Assembly (NCBI RefSeq): GCF_040151475.1
Contig: NZ_JBDKWG010000139.1
Location: 1-64,000 of the forward strand
DNA length: 64,000 bases
Source of the DNA: CAXBNB01 sp040151475
GTDB taxonomy: Bacteria > Bacteroidota > Bacteroidia > Cytophagales > Cyclobacteriaceae
Reading direction: 5' to 3'
Below the pieces are notes generated by a model. The model was not told the origin of the DNA, searched no databases, and was given only the letters and a program-made list of their open reading frames with translations. Every line of letters begins with the position of its first letter. Position 1 is the stretch's first letter. Position numbers and translations under genes: made by a program. Positions 27,801 through 36,620 of this stretch are shown here, piece after piece.

Positions 27801-28007
27801 GGTTTGAAGCTATTAAAGTCATCAAACTCAGCAAAATTCGATGAAATCACCCAAGATATTGTGAAATCAAAGTCTTCTAAAAGCAATCGAATGAAATGGG
27901 TTTTGGCAGCTTATGAAGAAAATGACTTAGCCATGAAAGAATATGCTGATCTCCTAAAAGATGACTATGATTTTAAGATTGTTTCAGCATTATTGCAGTT
28001 GAAGTAA
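24870..28007 (+). CDS. DUF5107 domain protein with C-terminal TPR array
   Basis: About 1045 residues from ATG 24870, chosen because GGAGAAAA precedes it and the signal peptide (KLFTVLLCISSQILMAQ) then sits correctly; the frame also opens at GTG 24822. The first half (about 60-400) is the DUF5107 beta-sandwich, with 'VLPEAGGKVWGAIDKSTG' and 'GPWTSGGIEFNFG' segments that recall galactose-mutarotase-like folds. From about 465 onwards TPR-like helical repeats run to the end (for example 'AIEVLTKAVELDPYHIDALNALAEIYY'-type units, here paraphrased). It is exported. DUF5107 proteins are often associated with glycan utilisation loci; function unproven. It ends the operon and converges on the PAS gene with 16 bp between. 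Confidence 0.85.
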   Translation: MESYRLKYRSLKIKLFTVLLCISSQILMAQTVTIREEKITIPTYPFDNPNPVPLLVSKPAVYPYHKFDGYSHKSELKDWKVITLENDYIKVMVLPEAGGKVWGAIDKSTGADFIYKNEVMKFRNIALRGPWTSGGIEFNFGYIGHTPSTATPVDYLTKKNEDGSVSCFVGGIDLPSRTQWRVEIKLSGDKSYFETNVLYFNPTNTTKSYYNWMTGAAHARDGFEMIYPGNQALTHSGMPVSWPVNAEGIEQNFYENNNFGSHVSQHVVGAYEDFFGGYYHDEQRGFGHIAPYEQMPGQKVWLWALSRSGGIWEDLLTDTDGQYMEFQAGRMLNQFSPGSLDNPITKAEFQPYRYDTWNEIWFPYNKIGGMVDASDMGVLNVKNNNGKLKIGLNALSFGKATIKVLQKGKEVYSKTQDFSPNQVFMDELSIAQEEGFEVVVEGLDLAYSSTPKENLKREFNSPPKKEETAGLLFHEGLELKRSRKFTKAIEVLTKAVELDPYHIDALNALAEIYYNKGMNELSLQFAGQTLTLDTYDPAANFIVGNVYKSMYDYTNALEFYGWAARSMEFRAAAYMEMGGIYLIAKKYKKAQEYLQKSLNYNGTNLIAMHLLAVVNRKLVRNDEAQKLLSKILDIDPLNHLAGYEFGLLDASKKSSFSESIRTELAYQAYLEMAMHYYNYGLNDEAYDILEISPDHPMILGWKAFLQQSKISESKKNLDAMTAASPEFVFPYRTESIEMLKWVNTQTNSWKAKYYLGLNYWAKDRVEEASVLIEACEDKSDYAPFYTSRAYLLNSTKTTDQLADLEKARALDNEDWRNWDNIIDYRLKNNEDQFALKLALQAVKKFKGNYELGLKLSTAYVNTGQYKKCIDYLKTLNVLPFEGAGIGREIYEQAHLLYAIEKVNSGQYSNALKLVDQARLWPENLGVGAPYDPDLRTEDFLAALCLKKLNEDSYKDYEQKVVDYTVAKLAPNSLQTILGLKLLKSSNSAKFDEITQDIVKSKSSKSNRMKWVLAAYEENDLAMKEYADLLKDDYDFKIVSALLQLK

Positions 28008-28023
28008 TGCCTCAATGTTGCGA

Positions 28024-29313
28024 TTATTTCTGAGATTTGAATGCCTTTTTTTTATCGTCGTAAATCGTTGATAGTTTTTTTGTAAAGTCATCCAATTCAT
28101 CGGAGACAATTCTGATGAACTTTGCATATTTTTTAAGGCTCTTAAGGTCGATATTGTCGTTTTCAATCATGGAGCTGAGTCCGAGCAGGTTGCTTAAAGG
28201 TCGGCGGATCACATGGGCAATATCAAATGAAATTTGCTCCAATGTCAATTCATAATCCTTCCTGTTGGTGATATCCAGATTTGTTCCAACTAATCGAAGT
28301 GGTGTACCGTCCTTGTCGCATTCCAAAATAGCCATGGCGCGAACGTAGCGAATAGAATTATCAGGCTGTAAGATCCGAAATTCAATGTCAAGGTTTCCTT
28401 CACCTCTCATTACTTTTTCTGTATTTTCCTGAAATGCTGGTTTATCTTCAGGATGTATCAGTTCCATCCATGCGGCATGATTTTCCTTGAATGATTCTTT
28501 TTTAATGCCATATATTCGAAACATACTTTCATCCCAAATTAACTTGTCTTTGGCTATATCCTGATCCCAAATCCCTAATTTTGAAGCTCTGGTAGCCAGA
28601 ACTAACCGCTGGGTTGTAATTCTTAGTTCTTCCTCAGCTTGAATACGGTCTGTAACATCTCGGAAATTATCGACAATTCCATTGATGGAAGGATCATGTA
28701 ACATGTTGGTAACGACTGCTTCCAGCCATCTCCAAGAACCATCTTTATGTCTGACTCTGGAGGTATGCCCTTGTACAGGAACTCCTGGTTTTTGCATTGC
28801 ATTAACTATAGCCATTTGGGCTCCCTCTGCTTCATCTGGGTGGATCAAGGTCATCATGTCCAGTTTTAGTACATCTTCAGGAGAATAACCTAGGATTTTG
28901 GTAACTGATCGAGAGACATATATGGGTTTTGCTTCTGGTGAAATAATAATGACACAATCAGAACCATTTTCGACGAGTGCCTCAAATCGGGTTTTGCTAC
29001 TTTCCAATTCTTGAAGTGTATCTGTACTTATTGTAACAACCACATATACAAAAACAGACCCTATAAGAAAGAAAATGCTAATTAGCAATTCGAACCAATT
29101 AAATGGGCTGAACATGACAAAATAACTCAAAGCCAGATAACTAACCAAAAAGAATATAATCAAACCAAATAAAATACGCCAATTTTTGATCTTACCATAT
29201 TGAGATAATTTGCTGAATTTTTTATACAAATAAACAGCACCCCAAAAGAATACAGCAGCACCCAGAAAGAACAATCCTGATGCAATTAATGACGTATTTG
29301 TAATATATTCCAT
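28024..29313 (-). CDS. Membrane PAS-PAS sensor with H-box helix but no ATPase domain
   Basis: 429 residues: three hydrophobic segments within about 1-95, PAS at about 107-230 (with PAC-type ending VDNFRDVTDRIQAEEE), PAS at about 235-353 (LVGTNLDITNR), and a C-terminal helical region of 76 residues. That region holds FDIAHVIRRPLSNLLGL with His367, matching a HisKA H-box, then a second helix. The protein stops there: no N, G1, F or G2 boxes of a HATPase domain follow, and only 16 bp separate it from the convergent gene. Known Bacteroidota relatives exist with such a short end. It may dimerise with, or be phosphorylated by, another kinase, or be a signalling dead end. Confidence 0.82.
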   Translation of the reverse strand: MEYITNTSLIASGLFFLGAAVFFWGAVYLYKKFSKLSQYGKIKNWRILFGLIIFFLVSYLALSYFVMFSPFNWFELLISIFFLIGSVFVYVVVTISTDTLQELESSKTRFEALVENGSDCVIIISPEAKPIYVSRSVTKILGYSPEDVLKLDMMTLIHPDEAEGAQMAIVNAMQKPGVPVQGHTSRVRHKDGSWRWLEAVVTNMLHDPSINGIVDNFRDVTDRIQAEEELRITTQRLVLATRASKLGIWDQDIAKDKLIWDESMFRIYGIKKESFKENHAAWMELIHPEDKPAFQENTEKVMRGEGNLDIEFRILQPDNSIRYVRAMAILECDKDGTPLRLVGTNLDITNRKDYELTLEQISFDIAHVIRRPLSNLLGLSSMIENDNIDLKSLKKYAKFIRIVSDELDDFTKKLSTIYDDKKKAFKSQK

Positions 29314-29637
29314 TGACTATTTTTTGTAAACTGAGAAGGAATAGCATTTGATACTGTCAATCTTATAATTTAAGATTGGGTATTTAGCTGGTATCATTTA
29401 CAAATAATACTCCATTATAGTTCTGATACTAAAACAATAGTAAAATAGCGAATATATTTCAATTGTAAATTCTACTTTTAATTTATACTCGGAAAATCAA
29501 AGAGAAGTTATTTATTGTTTTTTTGCCAATTTAAGAAAAATGAAGATTTAATATCAATGGCGATGTAATAAAAAAAGGCAAACCAAAACCGGCCTGCCTT
29601 TGTCAAGAAATTTATTTCTAATTAAACTTTCTATTTC
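29314..29637. other. Intergenic region between the PAS sensor and SusD
   Basis: This 324-bp spacer is very AT-rich. It carries the upstream region of the minus-strand PAS gene near 29314-29500 and the terminator for the second SusCD operon at 29574-29601. I found no credible coding frame, no tRNA-like fold and no clear TAnnTTTG promoter. Confidence 0.5.
29571..29601 (-). terminator. Intrinsic terminator after the second susCD pair
   Basis: On the minus strand AAAGGCAGGCC and GGTTTGCCTTT form a stem around a GGTTTT-type loop, followed by a run of T. It starts about 35 bp after the SusD stop at 29638. Confidence 0.75.
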
Positions 29638-31323
29638 TTAGTAACTATCGTTTTGATCCAGGTAACCTTCTAAAATGGAAGCTCCATCAACAGCAGACTG
29701 AGGAATTGGAAACAAACGTTTCTTAGGATCAGCATTTGTTTTTTCTGTATAAGAATCTTCATATTTTCCAAAACGGATCATATCAGTACGTCTTTGAAAT
29801 TCCCAGTAGAATTCAAATCCACGTTCACGATATAAGATATCAAGATCCATTGCAGTAAGTGCTGGAGCGGTATGCCTGGCAGTTCTTGATGCTCTAACGA
29901 TATTGACATCAGCTAAAGCACCCGGAGCATCTCCTTTACGAAGTTTAGCTTCAGCACGCATCATAAACATATCTGCATAACGAAGTACAACTAAATCGGC
30001 CTGTCCTCCATTTCTACCTGAACTGGATTCTTTACTAAATTCATATTTTTCCACTCTATATCCAGCACTATGAGAGCTATTGGTTGTGAAATCAATTTCA
30101 AGGGTATGGTCAACAGGTGCCCCAACTTCTGATCTATTATTAATAACCAAATCAACTACATATTTATCTCCTTCACATCTTTCAAAAGGATCTCCACCTC
30201 TTTCGTGTTGCAGGCCATATAACAAACCTCTGTAAATACCCCTGTCAATTTCAAAATCTGCTGCACTTACACATCCGGGTTCATTAATTAAATTGTCTTT
30301 ATGAAATCTCGGATCAGCATCTGCCGGATCAACGTCTCCGTATGCATCTACCCATGTTTGATAAAAATCAGGGGTAATAGCAGGGCCATCAGTACCATTG
30401 GCACTGGGGAACTCTGGAAGTGGATAAAAATCTCCTGACATAGAAAAATAAGCCATACGATTATGTCCACCCAAATCAGCTCGCTGATCAATAGCAAATA
30501 TTAGCTCTTTATTGGTATGATTTTCATCATCAAATATCTCAAAATATTCAGCTGAAAGTTGATGCTCTTCAGAGTTAATTACCTTGTTGGTATAGTCAAT
30601 AACCGCATCCATATCTGCTGCACCAAAATTAGGTGTCCCGATAGGATCTCTATAAACAGGGGCATTCAAATAAATTCTGGCCAATAAAGCCCAAGCACCT
30701 GTCTTTGTCATTCTACCCGGTCCAACGGAAGTTGCTGTAGCTAAATCTCCTTCAACAGCTTTCAACTCACTTATCAAATAATCAACCGCTTCACTTTTTC
30801 TAAGAATTACGGATTGATCTTCAATCCTGTCTTTAACAAACACCAAACCAAATGCATCCAGCAATATATGATTGAAAAGAGCTCTCATTGCCCTGGCCTC
30901 AGCCAAATAGACAGCAGCTTGAGGGTCAGTTTCGGCCAGAGGTGTTAAAACAGCGATAGCACTAACAGATGCGGTGATATGTTTTGTAACTCCATTCCAA
31001 ACGTCTTTCATGATGGCGTTTCCTGGTGTTGGCAAATGCTGATATAAATCTGAAAATTTACCACCATCACCCCAATCGGTACCACCTCTATAGGGTAATA
31101 TTGCTTCATCTGTTGAAATTTCCTGCATGGAAAAGTATTTCGTATGTACCCATATGTCATTATTTGCATTTGCATACACAGGGGCTAATGCCGCTATTGC
31201 TTCATCAATTCCTGCGGTACTGGGAGTCAAAGATTCGTCTAAAACAACTTCTTCCAGATCTGTGCAATTCCAAGTTAATAGCAAGCTGCTTAGCAACAAT
31301 ACTGATGTTATCTTGTTTTTCAT
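29638..31323 (-). CDS. RagB/SusD-family outer-membrane lipoprotein
   Basis: 561 residues with lipobox Cys20 (LLTWNC). It has canonical RagB/SusD features: the start 'TDLEEVVLDESLTPS', 'ALLARIYLNAPVYRDP', and the C-terminal 'VVLRYADMFMMRAEAKLRKGDAPGAL' segment (quoted in part: LRYAD, RAEA), 'DLDILYRERGFEFYWE' and the 'RFGKYEDSY' and 'RLFPIPQSAVD' elements. It starts 18 bp after the SusC stop and is co-transcribed with it. It should bind the nutrient at the cell surface; substrate unknown. It is of a different SusD subtype from the one at 6323-7930, so the two systems are not recent duplicates. Confidence 0.94.
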   Translation of the reverse strand: MKNKITSVLLLSSLLLTWNCTDLEEVVLDESLTPSTAGIDEAIAALAPVYANANNDIWVHTKYFSMQEISTDEAILPYRGGTDWGDGGKFSDLYQHLPTPGNAIMKDVWNGVTKHITASVSAIAVLTPLAETDPQAAVYLAEARAMRALFNHILLDAFGLVFVKDRIEDQSVILRKSEAVDYLISELKAVEGDLATATSVGPGRMTKTGAWALLARIYLNAPVYRDPIGTPNFGAADMDAVIDYTNKVINSEEHQLSAEYFEIFDDENHTNKELIFAIDQRADLGGHNRMAYFSMSGDFYPLPEFPSANGTDGPAITPDFYQTWVDAYGDVDPADADPRFHKDNLINEPGCVSAADFEIDRGIYRGLLYGLQHERGGDPFERCEGDKYVVDLVINNRSEVGAPVDHTLEIDFTTNSSHSAGYRVEKYEFSKESSSGRNGGQADLVVLRYADMFMMRAEAKLRKGDAPGALADVNIVRASRTARHTAPALTAMDLDILYRERGFEFYWEFQRRTDMIRFGKYEDSYTEKTNADPKKRLFPIPQSAVDGASILEGYLDQNDSY

Positions 31324-31340
31324 ATCTCTATTTTTTATTA

Positions 31341-34300
31341 TTAAAACGTAAGATTAAGACCGATCACAAAGGTTTTAGCTTTTGGATAGGCGAATTTATC
31401 GATACCAAAGGACTGAATTCCACTTATAGAACTATCCGTATTTACTTCAGGATCATATCCATCATAATCTGTAATTACAAATAGATTTTGCCCGGTAAAG
31501 GTTAGTCGCAATTCTTGAAGCCAGTTGATAGATTCTGTATTAAAAGAATATCCAAGTGTTAAATTATTTAAACGCAGGTAAGAACCGTCTTTTAAATAAC
31601 GTGTTGAAACAGCTGCAGCATTTATGATACTTTCATTTGGATATTCAGAAGCTATAGGTGTGGTATTATTTGATTTGCTCAATAATGTTTTGTAGAAGCT
31701 ACCCATAGCAGTATGGTCATAAATTTCATTTCCGGATACTCCATTGAAATTCATATTTAAGTCAAATCCTTTATACCTTAAATTTGCATAAAAATTATAG
31801 GTCAAATCGGGTAAAGCACTTCCAACAACAGTTCTGTCGTTTTCAGTAGATATACCATCTTCATCTTGATCTATAAATTCTGAAAAGCCATCTTCATCAA
31901 TTCCTGTAAAGGTTTTCATATAAAAAGCTCCGATTGAAGCACCACTTACAAATCCGTTGATAGTAGCATCCGTAAGTCCCTGGCCAGAAGCCGATCCCGT
32001 AGTTACAATGGTAAAAGGAGAGTCCTTTACTACATTGTCAATAAAAGTGGCATTTCCACCAAAACTGTAGGATAACCCTTCATTATTCCGCTTGGAATAA
32101 TCCAGTGCTATTTCAAGCCCCTTGTTTACAATTTTCATATTTGGGACATTAGTCCAATAAGTAGGAGCAGGAGATATAGGATCTACAGGTACTACCTCTA
32201 ATAAAATATTATTTGACACTTTGTTAAAATAATCTACCGTACCAGATAATTTACCATCAAAGAAACCAAAATCAACCCCAATATTGGATTGTGTAGATAC
32301 TTCCCATTGAATGTCAGGATTTGCAAAGCGAGTATATACAGACCCTACCGGGTAAGCTCCATTTTGATCAATCGGATAACTAACATTACTAGATGTGCTA
32401 ACAGTAAAGGACTCTTTCGTGATTTTGTTTGGAATTTCCTGATTTCCAGTTTGACCCCAACCCGCTCTTAATTTCAAATCGCTAAAGAATGAATCACCCA
32501 TAAAGTCTTCATTTAGAAGTCTCCATGCACCAGCCACAGAAGGAAATATTCCATATTTATTGTTTCCGCCAAATTTAGAAGAACCATCAGCTCTTACTGT
32601 AGCTGTTAATAAATATTTGTCTTTATAATCCCAATTGACTCTTCCAAAGAAGGATTGCAATTCGTTTTCGTATGCGCTTCCAGAAGGCCGATTGTTATCA
32701 CTAATGGTTAGTTCTCCTCCTAATCCCGGATTGTTGCGAGGTTCTATGCCTGTGTCAGCTGGAAATTCGTCTATAGACCATATATTTTCTCTAAAAGAAG
32801 TTTTTTGATACGAATGGCCTCCCAAAACACTGATATTATTATCTCCAACATCAAAAGTATAGGTCAAATAGTTTTCAATTAAGTTGTTTTCATAATTGCC
32901 AAATGTTTGTCTCAAACTACCTAAATCATTCCTTTCCGTATTGGCAATAGTTTGTTCATCCCTGCCTGAAGATCTGTTCTCGTAACCCACATTCATTTTA
33001 TATACCAATCCATCTATAATTTCAAAAGAAGGTGCTATGCTGAACAAAAGTCTTCTGGATTCAGAAAAGTCTCCTACATATTTATTGTGTAGTAGTGGAT
33101 TTTCCCAGTTTACAGGATTGTTGATTTCACCATCTGAGGTATAAGCATCAAATGTAGGGTTGGTGCTATATCCCACGTTATTGTTTCTAGATTGTTCTGT
33201 GATTGTTGTATTTAAGTTATAGTCGATATTTAATCTATCATCCAATAATTTTTGAGTTACATTAATTCTTGCACTTGTTCTTTTAAGGCCTGAATTATAA
33301 ATAACCCCCTCTTGATCCTGTAAACCTAAAGAAGCATAATAATTTATATTTTTAGTCCCTCCGGATAAAACTAAATTGTGATTTTGGGTAATGGCAGTAC
33401 GTGTCAATTCATCTTGCCAGTCTGTAGATCCACCACCATCTATTAGTTCATTCCCTGGAATTGCTGCCACTTCTTTACGGAACTCATCGGCACTAAATAC
33501 ATTTAATTTACGTGCCAGTTTAGATATACCTAAACTAGAAGAAATGGATACCTTAGAAACACCCTCTTTTCCCTTTTTAGTGGTGATAATCACAACACCA
33601 TTGGCTCCTCTCGCACCATAGATAGCTGTTGCAGAGGCATCTTTCAAAATATCAATTGATTCAATATCGTCCGAATTGATGAAGTTTAAAGGGCTTTCTC
33701 CTGAACCTGTTCCTGCAAGTCCCAATGGAAATCCGTCTAAAACGAATAAAGGACCTGAACCTGATCGAAGGGTTCCTTGTCCACGAATAATAATACGTTG
33801 GCCACTACCAGGTTCTCCACTCGAAGAAGTTACATTGACACCAGCAGCTTTACCCTGTATTAATTGCCCGGGAGAGTTCGTAATTCCTCTATTGAAATCT
33901 CCACTCTTTACAGAGGTAACAGAACCTGTAATATCTTTTGCCTCTTGTACACCATATCCTACCACTATTACTTCAGATAGTGTTTCAGCATCTACTTCCA
34001 TGGAAATATTGATTTCTGACCTGCCGTTTATGGGAGTCTCAATGGTTTTATATCCAACAAAAGAAATAGTAAGAATTGCATCTTCCGGCACATTGATCTT
34101 GTAATTGCCGTCTAAGTCAGAGGTAGTACCAATGGAAGTTCCTTTCACAACGACCGAGGCACCAGGTAGTCCCTGACCATTTTCGTCATTGATCTTTCCG
34201 GAAATTTCAACATCAGCCAGCTTCATGTCATCGATAACCTCGATGATATTAGCCTGACCAAAAACCTTTTTGCTAACAATGATATCCTGATCTACTCTTT

Positions 34301-34625
34301 TAAATTGAAGGCCTGATTTTCTTGAAATAAGCCTTAAAACATTCCCTAATGATTTATTTTCAACATTCAGGCTGATGTTTTTTTGCTTTTCCAGCAAGTC
34401 GTTGTTGTAGATAAAATCAAATTTGGTTTCAGAGCTGATTTGTTCAAAAACTTTTTCAATGTTATGCTCCTTAAGGTTTACCGAAAGGTAAATTTCTTCG
34501 ACACTTTTAATTTGGGCATTTCCTTCTTTTGCCAAAGAGAGTGAAAGGAAAAGGCACTGAATGCAAAACCCATACATCGCATATCTAGACATAATGATAA
34601 TTTGCCTTAGTAAGTATAGTTTCAT
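31341..34625 (-). CDS. SusC/RagA TonB-linked outer-membrane transporter with STN domain
   Basis: 1094 residues. Signal region (about 1-38), STN domain (about 45-115; 'IEKVFEQISSETKFDFIYNN'), CarboxypepD_reg (about 140-210; ISGKINDENGQGLPGASVVV), TonB box (EVIVVGYG, about 217), plug (with LKDASATAIYGARGANGVV, about 320-340) and a barrel ending in FVIGLNLTF. The STN domain with FecR and a sigma gene upstream points to ligand-dependent control. It was probably transcribed with SusD. The 148-bp leader to fecR contains a long inverted repeat. Confidence 0.95.
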   Translation of the reverse strand: MKLYLLRQIIIMSRYAMYGFCIQCLFLSLSLAKEGNAQIKSVEEIYLSVNLKEHNIEKVFEQISSETKFDFIYNNDLLEKQKNISLNVENKSLGNVLRLISRKSGLQFKRVDQDIIVSKKVFGQANIIEVIDDMKLADVEISGKINDENGQGLPGASVVVKGTSIGTTSDLDGNYKINVPEDAILTISFVGYKTIETPINGRSEINISMEVDAETLSEVIVVGYGVQEAKDITGSVTSVKSGDFNRGITNSPGQLIQGKAAGVNVTSSSGEPGSGQRIIIRGQGTLRSGSGPLFVLDGFPLGLAGTGSGESPLNFINSDDIESIDILKDASATAIYGARGANGVVIITTKKGKEGVSKVSISSSLGISKLARKLNVFSADEFRKEVAAIPGNELIDGGGSTDWQDELTRTAITQNHNLVLSGGTKNINYYASLGLQDQEGVIYNSGLKRTSARINVTQKLLDDRLNIDYNLNTTITEQSRNNNVGYSTNPTFDAYTSDGEINNPVNWENPLLHNKYVGDFSESRRLLFSIAPSFEIIDGLVYKMNVGYENRSSGRDEQTIANTERNDLGSLRQTFGNYENNLIENYLTYTFDVGDNNISVLGGHSYQKTSFRENIWSIDEFPADTGIEPRNNPGLGGELTISDNNRPSGSAYENELQSFFGRVNWDYKDKYLLTATVRADGSSKFGGNNKYGIFPSVAGAWRLLNEDFMGDSFFSDLKLRAGWGQTGNQEIPNKITKESFTVSTSSNVSYPIDQNGAYPVGSVYTRFANPDIQWEVSTQSNIGVDFGFFDGKLSGTVDYFNKVSNNILLEVVPVDPISPAPTYWTNVPNMKIVNKGLEIALDYSKRNNEGLSYSFGGNATFIDNVVKDSPFTIVTTGSASGQGLTDATINGFVSGASIGAFYMKTFTGIDEDGFSEFIDQDEDGISTENDRTVVGSALPDLTYNFYANLRYKGFDLNMNFNGVSGNEIYDHTAMGSFYKTLLSKSNNTTPIASEYPNESIINAAAVSTRYLKDGSYLRLNNLTLGYSFNTESINWLQELRLTFTGQNLFVITDYDGYDPEVNTDSSISGIQSFGIDKFAYPKAKTFVIGLNLTF

Positions 34626-34669
34626 AAATTTGTTATGATTTGGTGAAAAATTTTTTTATCGAATTAACG

Positions 34670-34722
34670 CCTTGAAGGAAAGCGTAAGAGGGTCTGAAAG
34701 TTTTCTTTAGCTTACTTCAAGG
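34670..34722 (-). promoter_or_regulatory. Inverted repeat in the fecR-susC spacer
   Basis: CCTTGAA (34670-34676) and TTCAAGG (34716-34722) are a perfect 7-bp inverted pair, and inside them GTAAG (34684-34688) pairs with CTTAC (34711-34715). The fold lies about 45-97 bases upstream of the SusC start, in the minus-strand transcript. There is no T tract directly after it, so it looks like a leader structure or binding site rather than a terminator. Confidence 0.4.
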
Positions 34723-34773
34723 TTCTTTATTTTTGAGATAGCTCTCTAGCTTGTGTTGTTTGTTTTTCCCATA

Positions 34774-35820
34774 TTATTTTCGTTTTAGAATTACTTTATT
34801 GTCTGTGATTTCGAAACTGATTTCCGAAGTGTATGAAATGGCCTTTAATACATATTCAAGACTGTTGTTGTCGAATTTTCCGGTATATCGTTTGTTCATG
34901 ATATTGTTTCCTCCTTCGAACTCTACGTCCAGGCCATACCAGGCTTTCAATCTGCTCGCTATGTCCTTTTGACCTGCATTTTTGAAAATCAAAATACCAT
35001 CTTTCCATCCGATTACTTCTTCCATATTGAAAGAGGTAGTGGCTATTTTTCTTTCCTCTCTTTGATATGAAGCCATTTCATTGGGTGTGAGGAAAACCAC
35101 ATCCTCTGCCTCGTCTTTATAATATGAGGCTTTTTTAACTTCAACTTTTCCTGTTACTACTGCTACTTCTATATTATCAGATTTAGCATAGGCCCGTACA
35201 TTGAATGATGTACCCAATACTGTAGTGGAAATATCTCCGGTTCTAACAATGAATGGCCGGGATTGGTCTTTTTCAACCTCAAAAAATGCTTCACCTTCCA
35301 GAATTACTTCCCGGTAGTTTTCCCTAAAGCCTTTTTCGTACCTGATTTTACTATCTGAATTGAGTATTGCTTTTGATCCGTCAGGTAAAATAATGGTCGA
35401 TTTCCTGCCGTTTGGATTTGATTTTTCGATGAATACTATTTCTTCAACAACAGTTGGTTGATTCGAATATTGATAGACCGAAAATCCGATTCCCAATACA
35501 AAAATCAATGAAGCAGCCACTTTCAATAAGAGCCATCTTTGGCCTGACTCTGTTTTTTTATTTCTTCTCACCTTGGTGTGTAAATTTCCACGTTCTAATA
35601 ACAGGTTGTAGTCGTTGTTTTTTTCTAATACGCTTTGAATAAAGTATTGCTTATCAGGCATACCTTCAGGCATTTTATTGGGCATTTTATCCCATGATAT
35701 TTTCATAATGGCTGAAACTTCTTCCTTGTTTTTAGGGTCAGACATCCAGCCGTACACATATTCTTGTTCTTCTTCGGAACATGAACTACTTATGAATTTT
35801 TGAAGTAATTCTTTTGTCAT
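34774..35820 (-). CDS. FecR-family anti-sigma factor
   Basis: 348 residues from ATG 35820 (MTKELLQKFISSSCSEEEQEY), preferred over an upstream in-frame ATG at 35871, because the domain begins here as in relatives. Cytoplasmic N-terminus, one membrane segment (about 84-102, WLLLKVAASLIFVLGIGFSV), periplasmic FecR domain (with 'ILPDGSKAILNSDSKIRYEKGF' and GEAFFEVEKDQSRPF) and a C-terminal DUF4974 domain ending FEITDNKVILKRK. It pairs with the sigma factor at 36114-36620 and the SusC downstream. Segments longer than the limit are described only by their core residues. Confidence 0.92.
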   Translation of the reverse strand: MTKELLQKFISSSCSEEEQEYVYGWMSDPKNKEEVSAIMKISWDKMPNKMPEGMPDKQYFIQSVLEKNNDYNLLLERGNLHTKVRRNKKTESGQRWLLLKVAASLIFVLGIGFSVYQYSNQPTVVEEIVFIEKSNPNGRKSTIILPDGSKAILNSDSKIRYEKGFRENYREVILEGEAFFEVEKDQSRPFIVRTGDISTTVLGTSFNVRAYAKSDNIEVAVVTGKVEVKKASYYKDEAEDVVFLTPNEMASYQREERKIATTSFNMEEVIGWKDGILIFKNAGQKDIASRLKAWYGLDVEFEGGNNIMNKRYTGKFDNNSLEYVLKAISYTSEISFEITDNKVILKRK

Positions 35821-36113
35821 GATATTATTGCTTATGCTATTAAATACACCGTATTTTTTAGCAGCCCCCACTCTTCTGAAAATATTTTTATCCTAGAGTG
35901 ATATCATGCAAGTGTTTCTTCTTTTGATTTGGCTTTGAATAGTATTGCAAAACTGATTATCATTTAGGAGAAAAAAAGAGTAGTGTTGGTTATGTTTTAG
36001 TTAAGGAATTAACGAAGTTGATTAACCTAATTTTACCAATATTAAGGATATGTGATTTTGAGATACGGGTTGTTTTACACTAAACTTTAGGCAGAACGAC
36101 TGTCTGAGAGGCC

Positions 36114-36620
36114 TCAGGTGTAGCTCATGTAACTTCTGAGGTATTTGATGGCACGTCCAATCTGATTTTCAACTGTTTTTTCAGACAGACCCAGTTGCTG
36201 TGCAATTTGTTTATTGGAAAGTCCTTCCATTCTACTCATTTTAAAGATTTGTTGTCTTTTATGAGGCATTCCAAGTATGGCTTTTGAAAGAAAAACCTGC
36301 ATGTCTTCCAGTAATAAGGATTGATCTGTTCTGGTTGATCCTGCTATATCCACCTGAAGCTCTTCTGTGTAAAATCCTTTTCTGGATTTAGTTCTGATGC
36401 GGTTTAGTAACAAGTTTTTTGTCATTTTAAATAAATAACCTTCCAAAAAACCCGTAATATCTATTTTGCCTCTGTTTTGCCAGAGTTTCAATAATACATC
36501 CTGAACTACTTCTTCTGCCTCTTCTCTGGATTTTAAATAGGCAAAAGACATATTATAAAGCTTTCCTCCATATTGATTGAATAGTAAATCCAAGCCCATA
36601 GGGTCTCCTTTGTGCAGCAA
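36114..36620 (-). CDS. ECF RNA polymerase sigma factor, start codon uncertain
   Basis: 168 residues from the TTG at 36620. Region 2 is seen in LDLLFNQYGGKLYNMSFAYL and 'EAEEVVQDVLLKLW'; region 4 in 'LGMPHKRQQIFKMSRMEGLSNKQIAQQLGLSEKTVENQIGRA' (only part need be read: SNKQIAQQLGLSEKTVENQ). The coding character continues upstream of TTG as ILIGYQEKHIVG to a TAA at 36669-36671, and no ATG or GTG Met start occurs there other than GTA/ATT codons. The true start may be ATT at 36656 or the TTG. It heads the second sigma-FecR-SusCD locus, 293 bp before fecR. Confidence 0.88.
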   Translation of the reverse strand: MLHKGDPMGLDLLFNQYGGKLYNMSFAYLKSREEAEEVVQDVLLKLWQNRGKIDITGFLEGYLFKMTKNLLLNRIRTKSRKGFYTEELQVDIAGSTRTDQSLLLEDMQVFLSKAILGMPHKRQQIFKMSRMEGLSNKQIAQQLGLSEKTVENQIGRAIKYLRSYMSYT

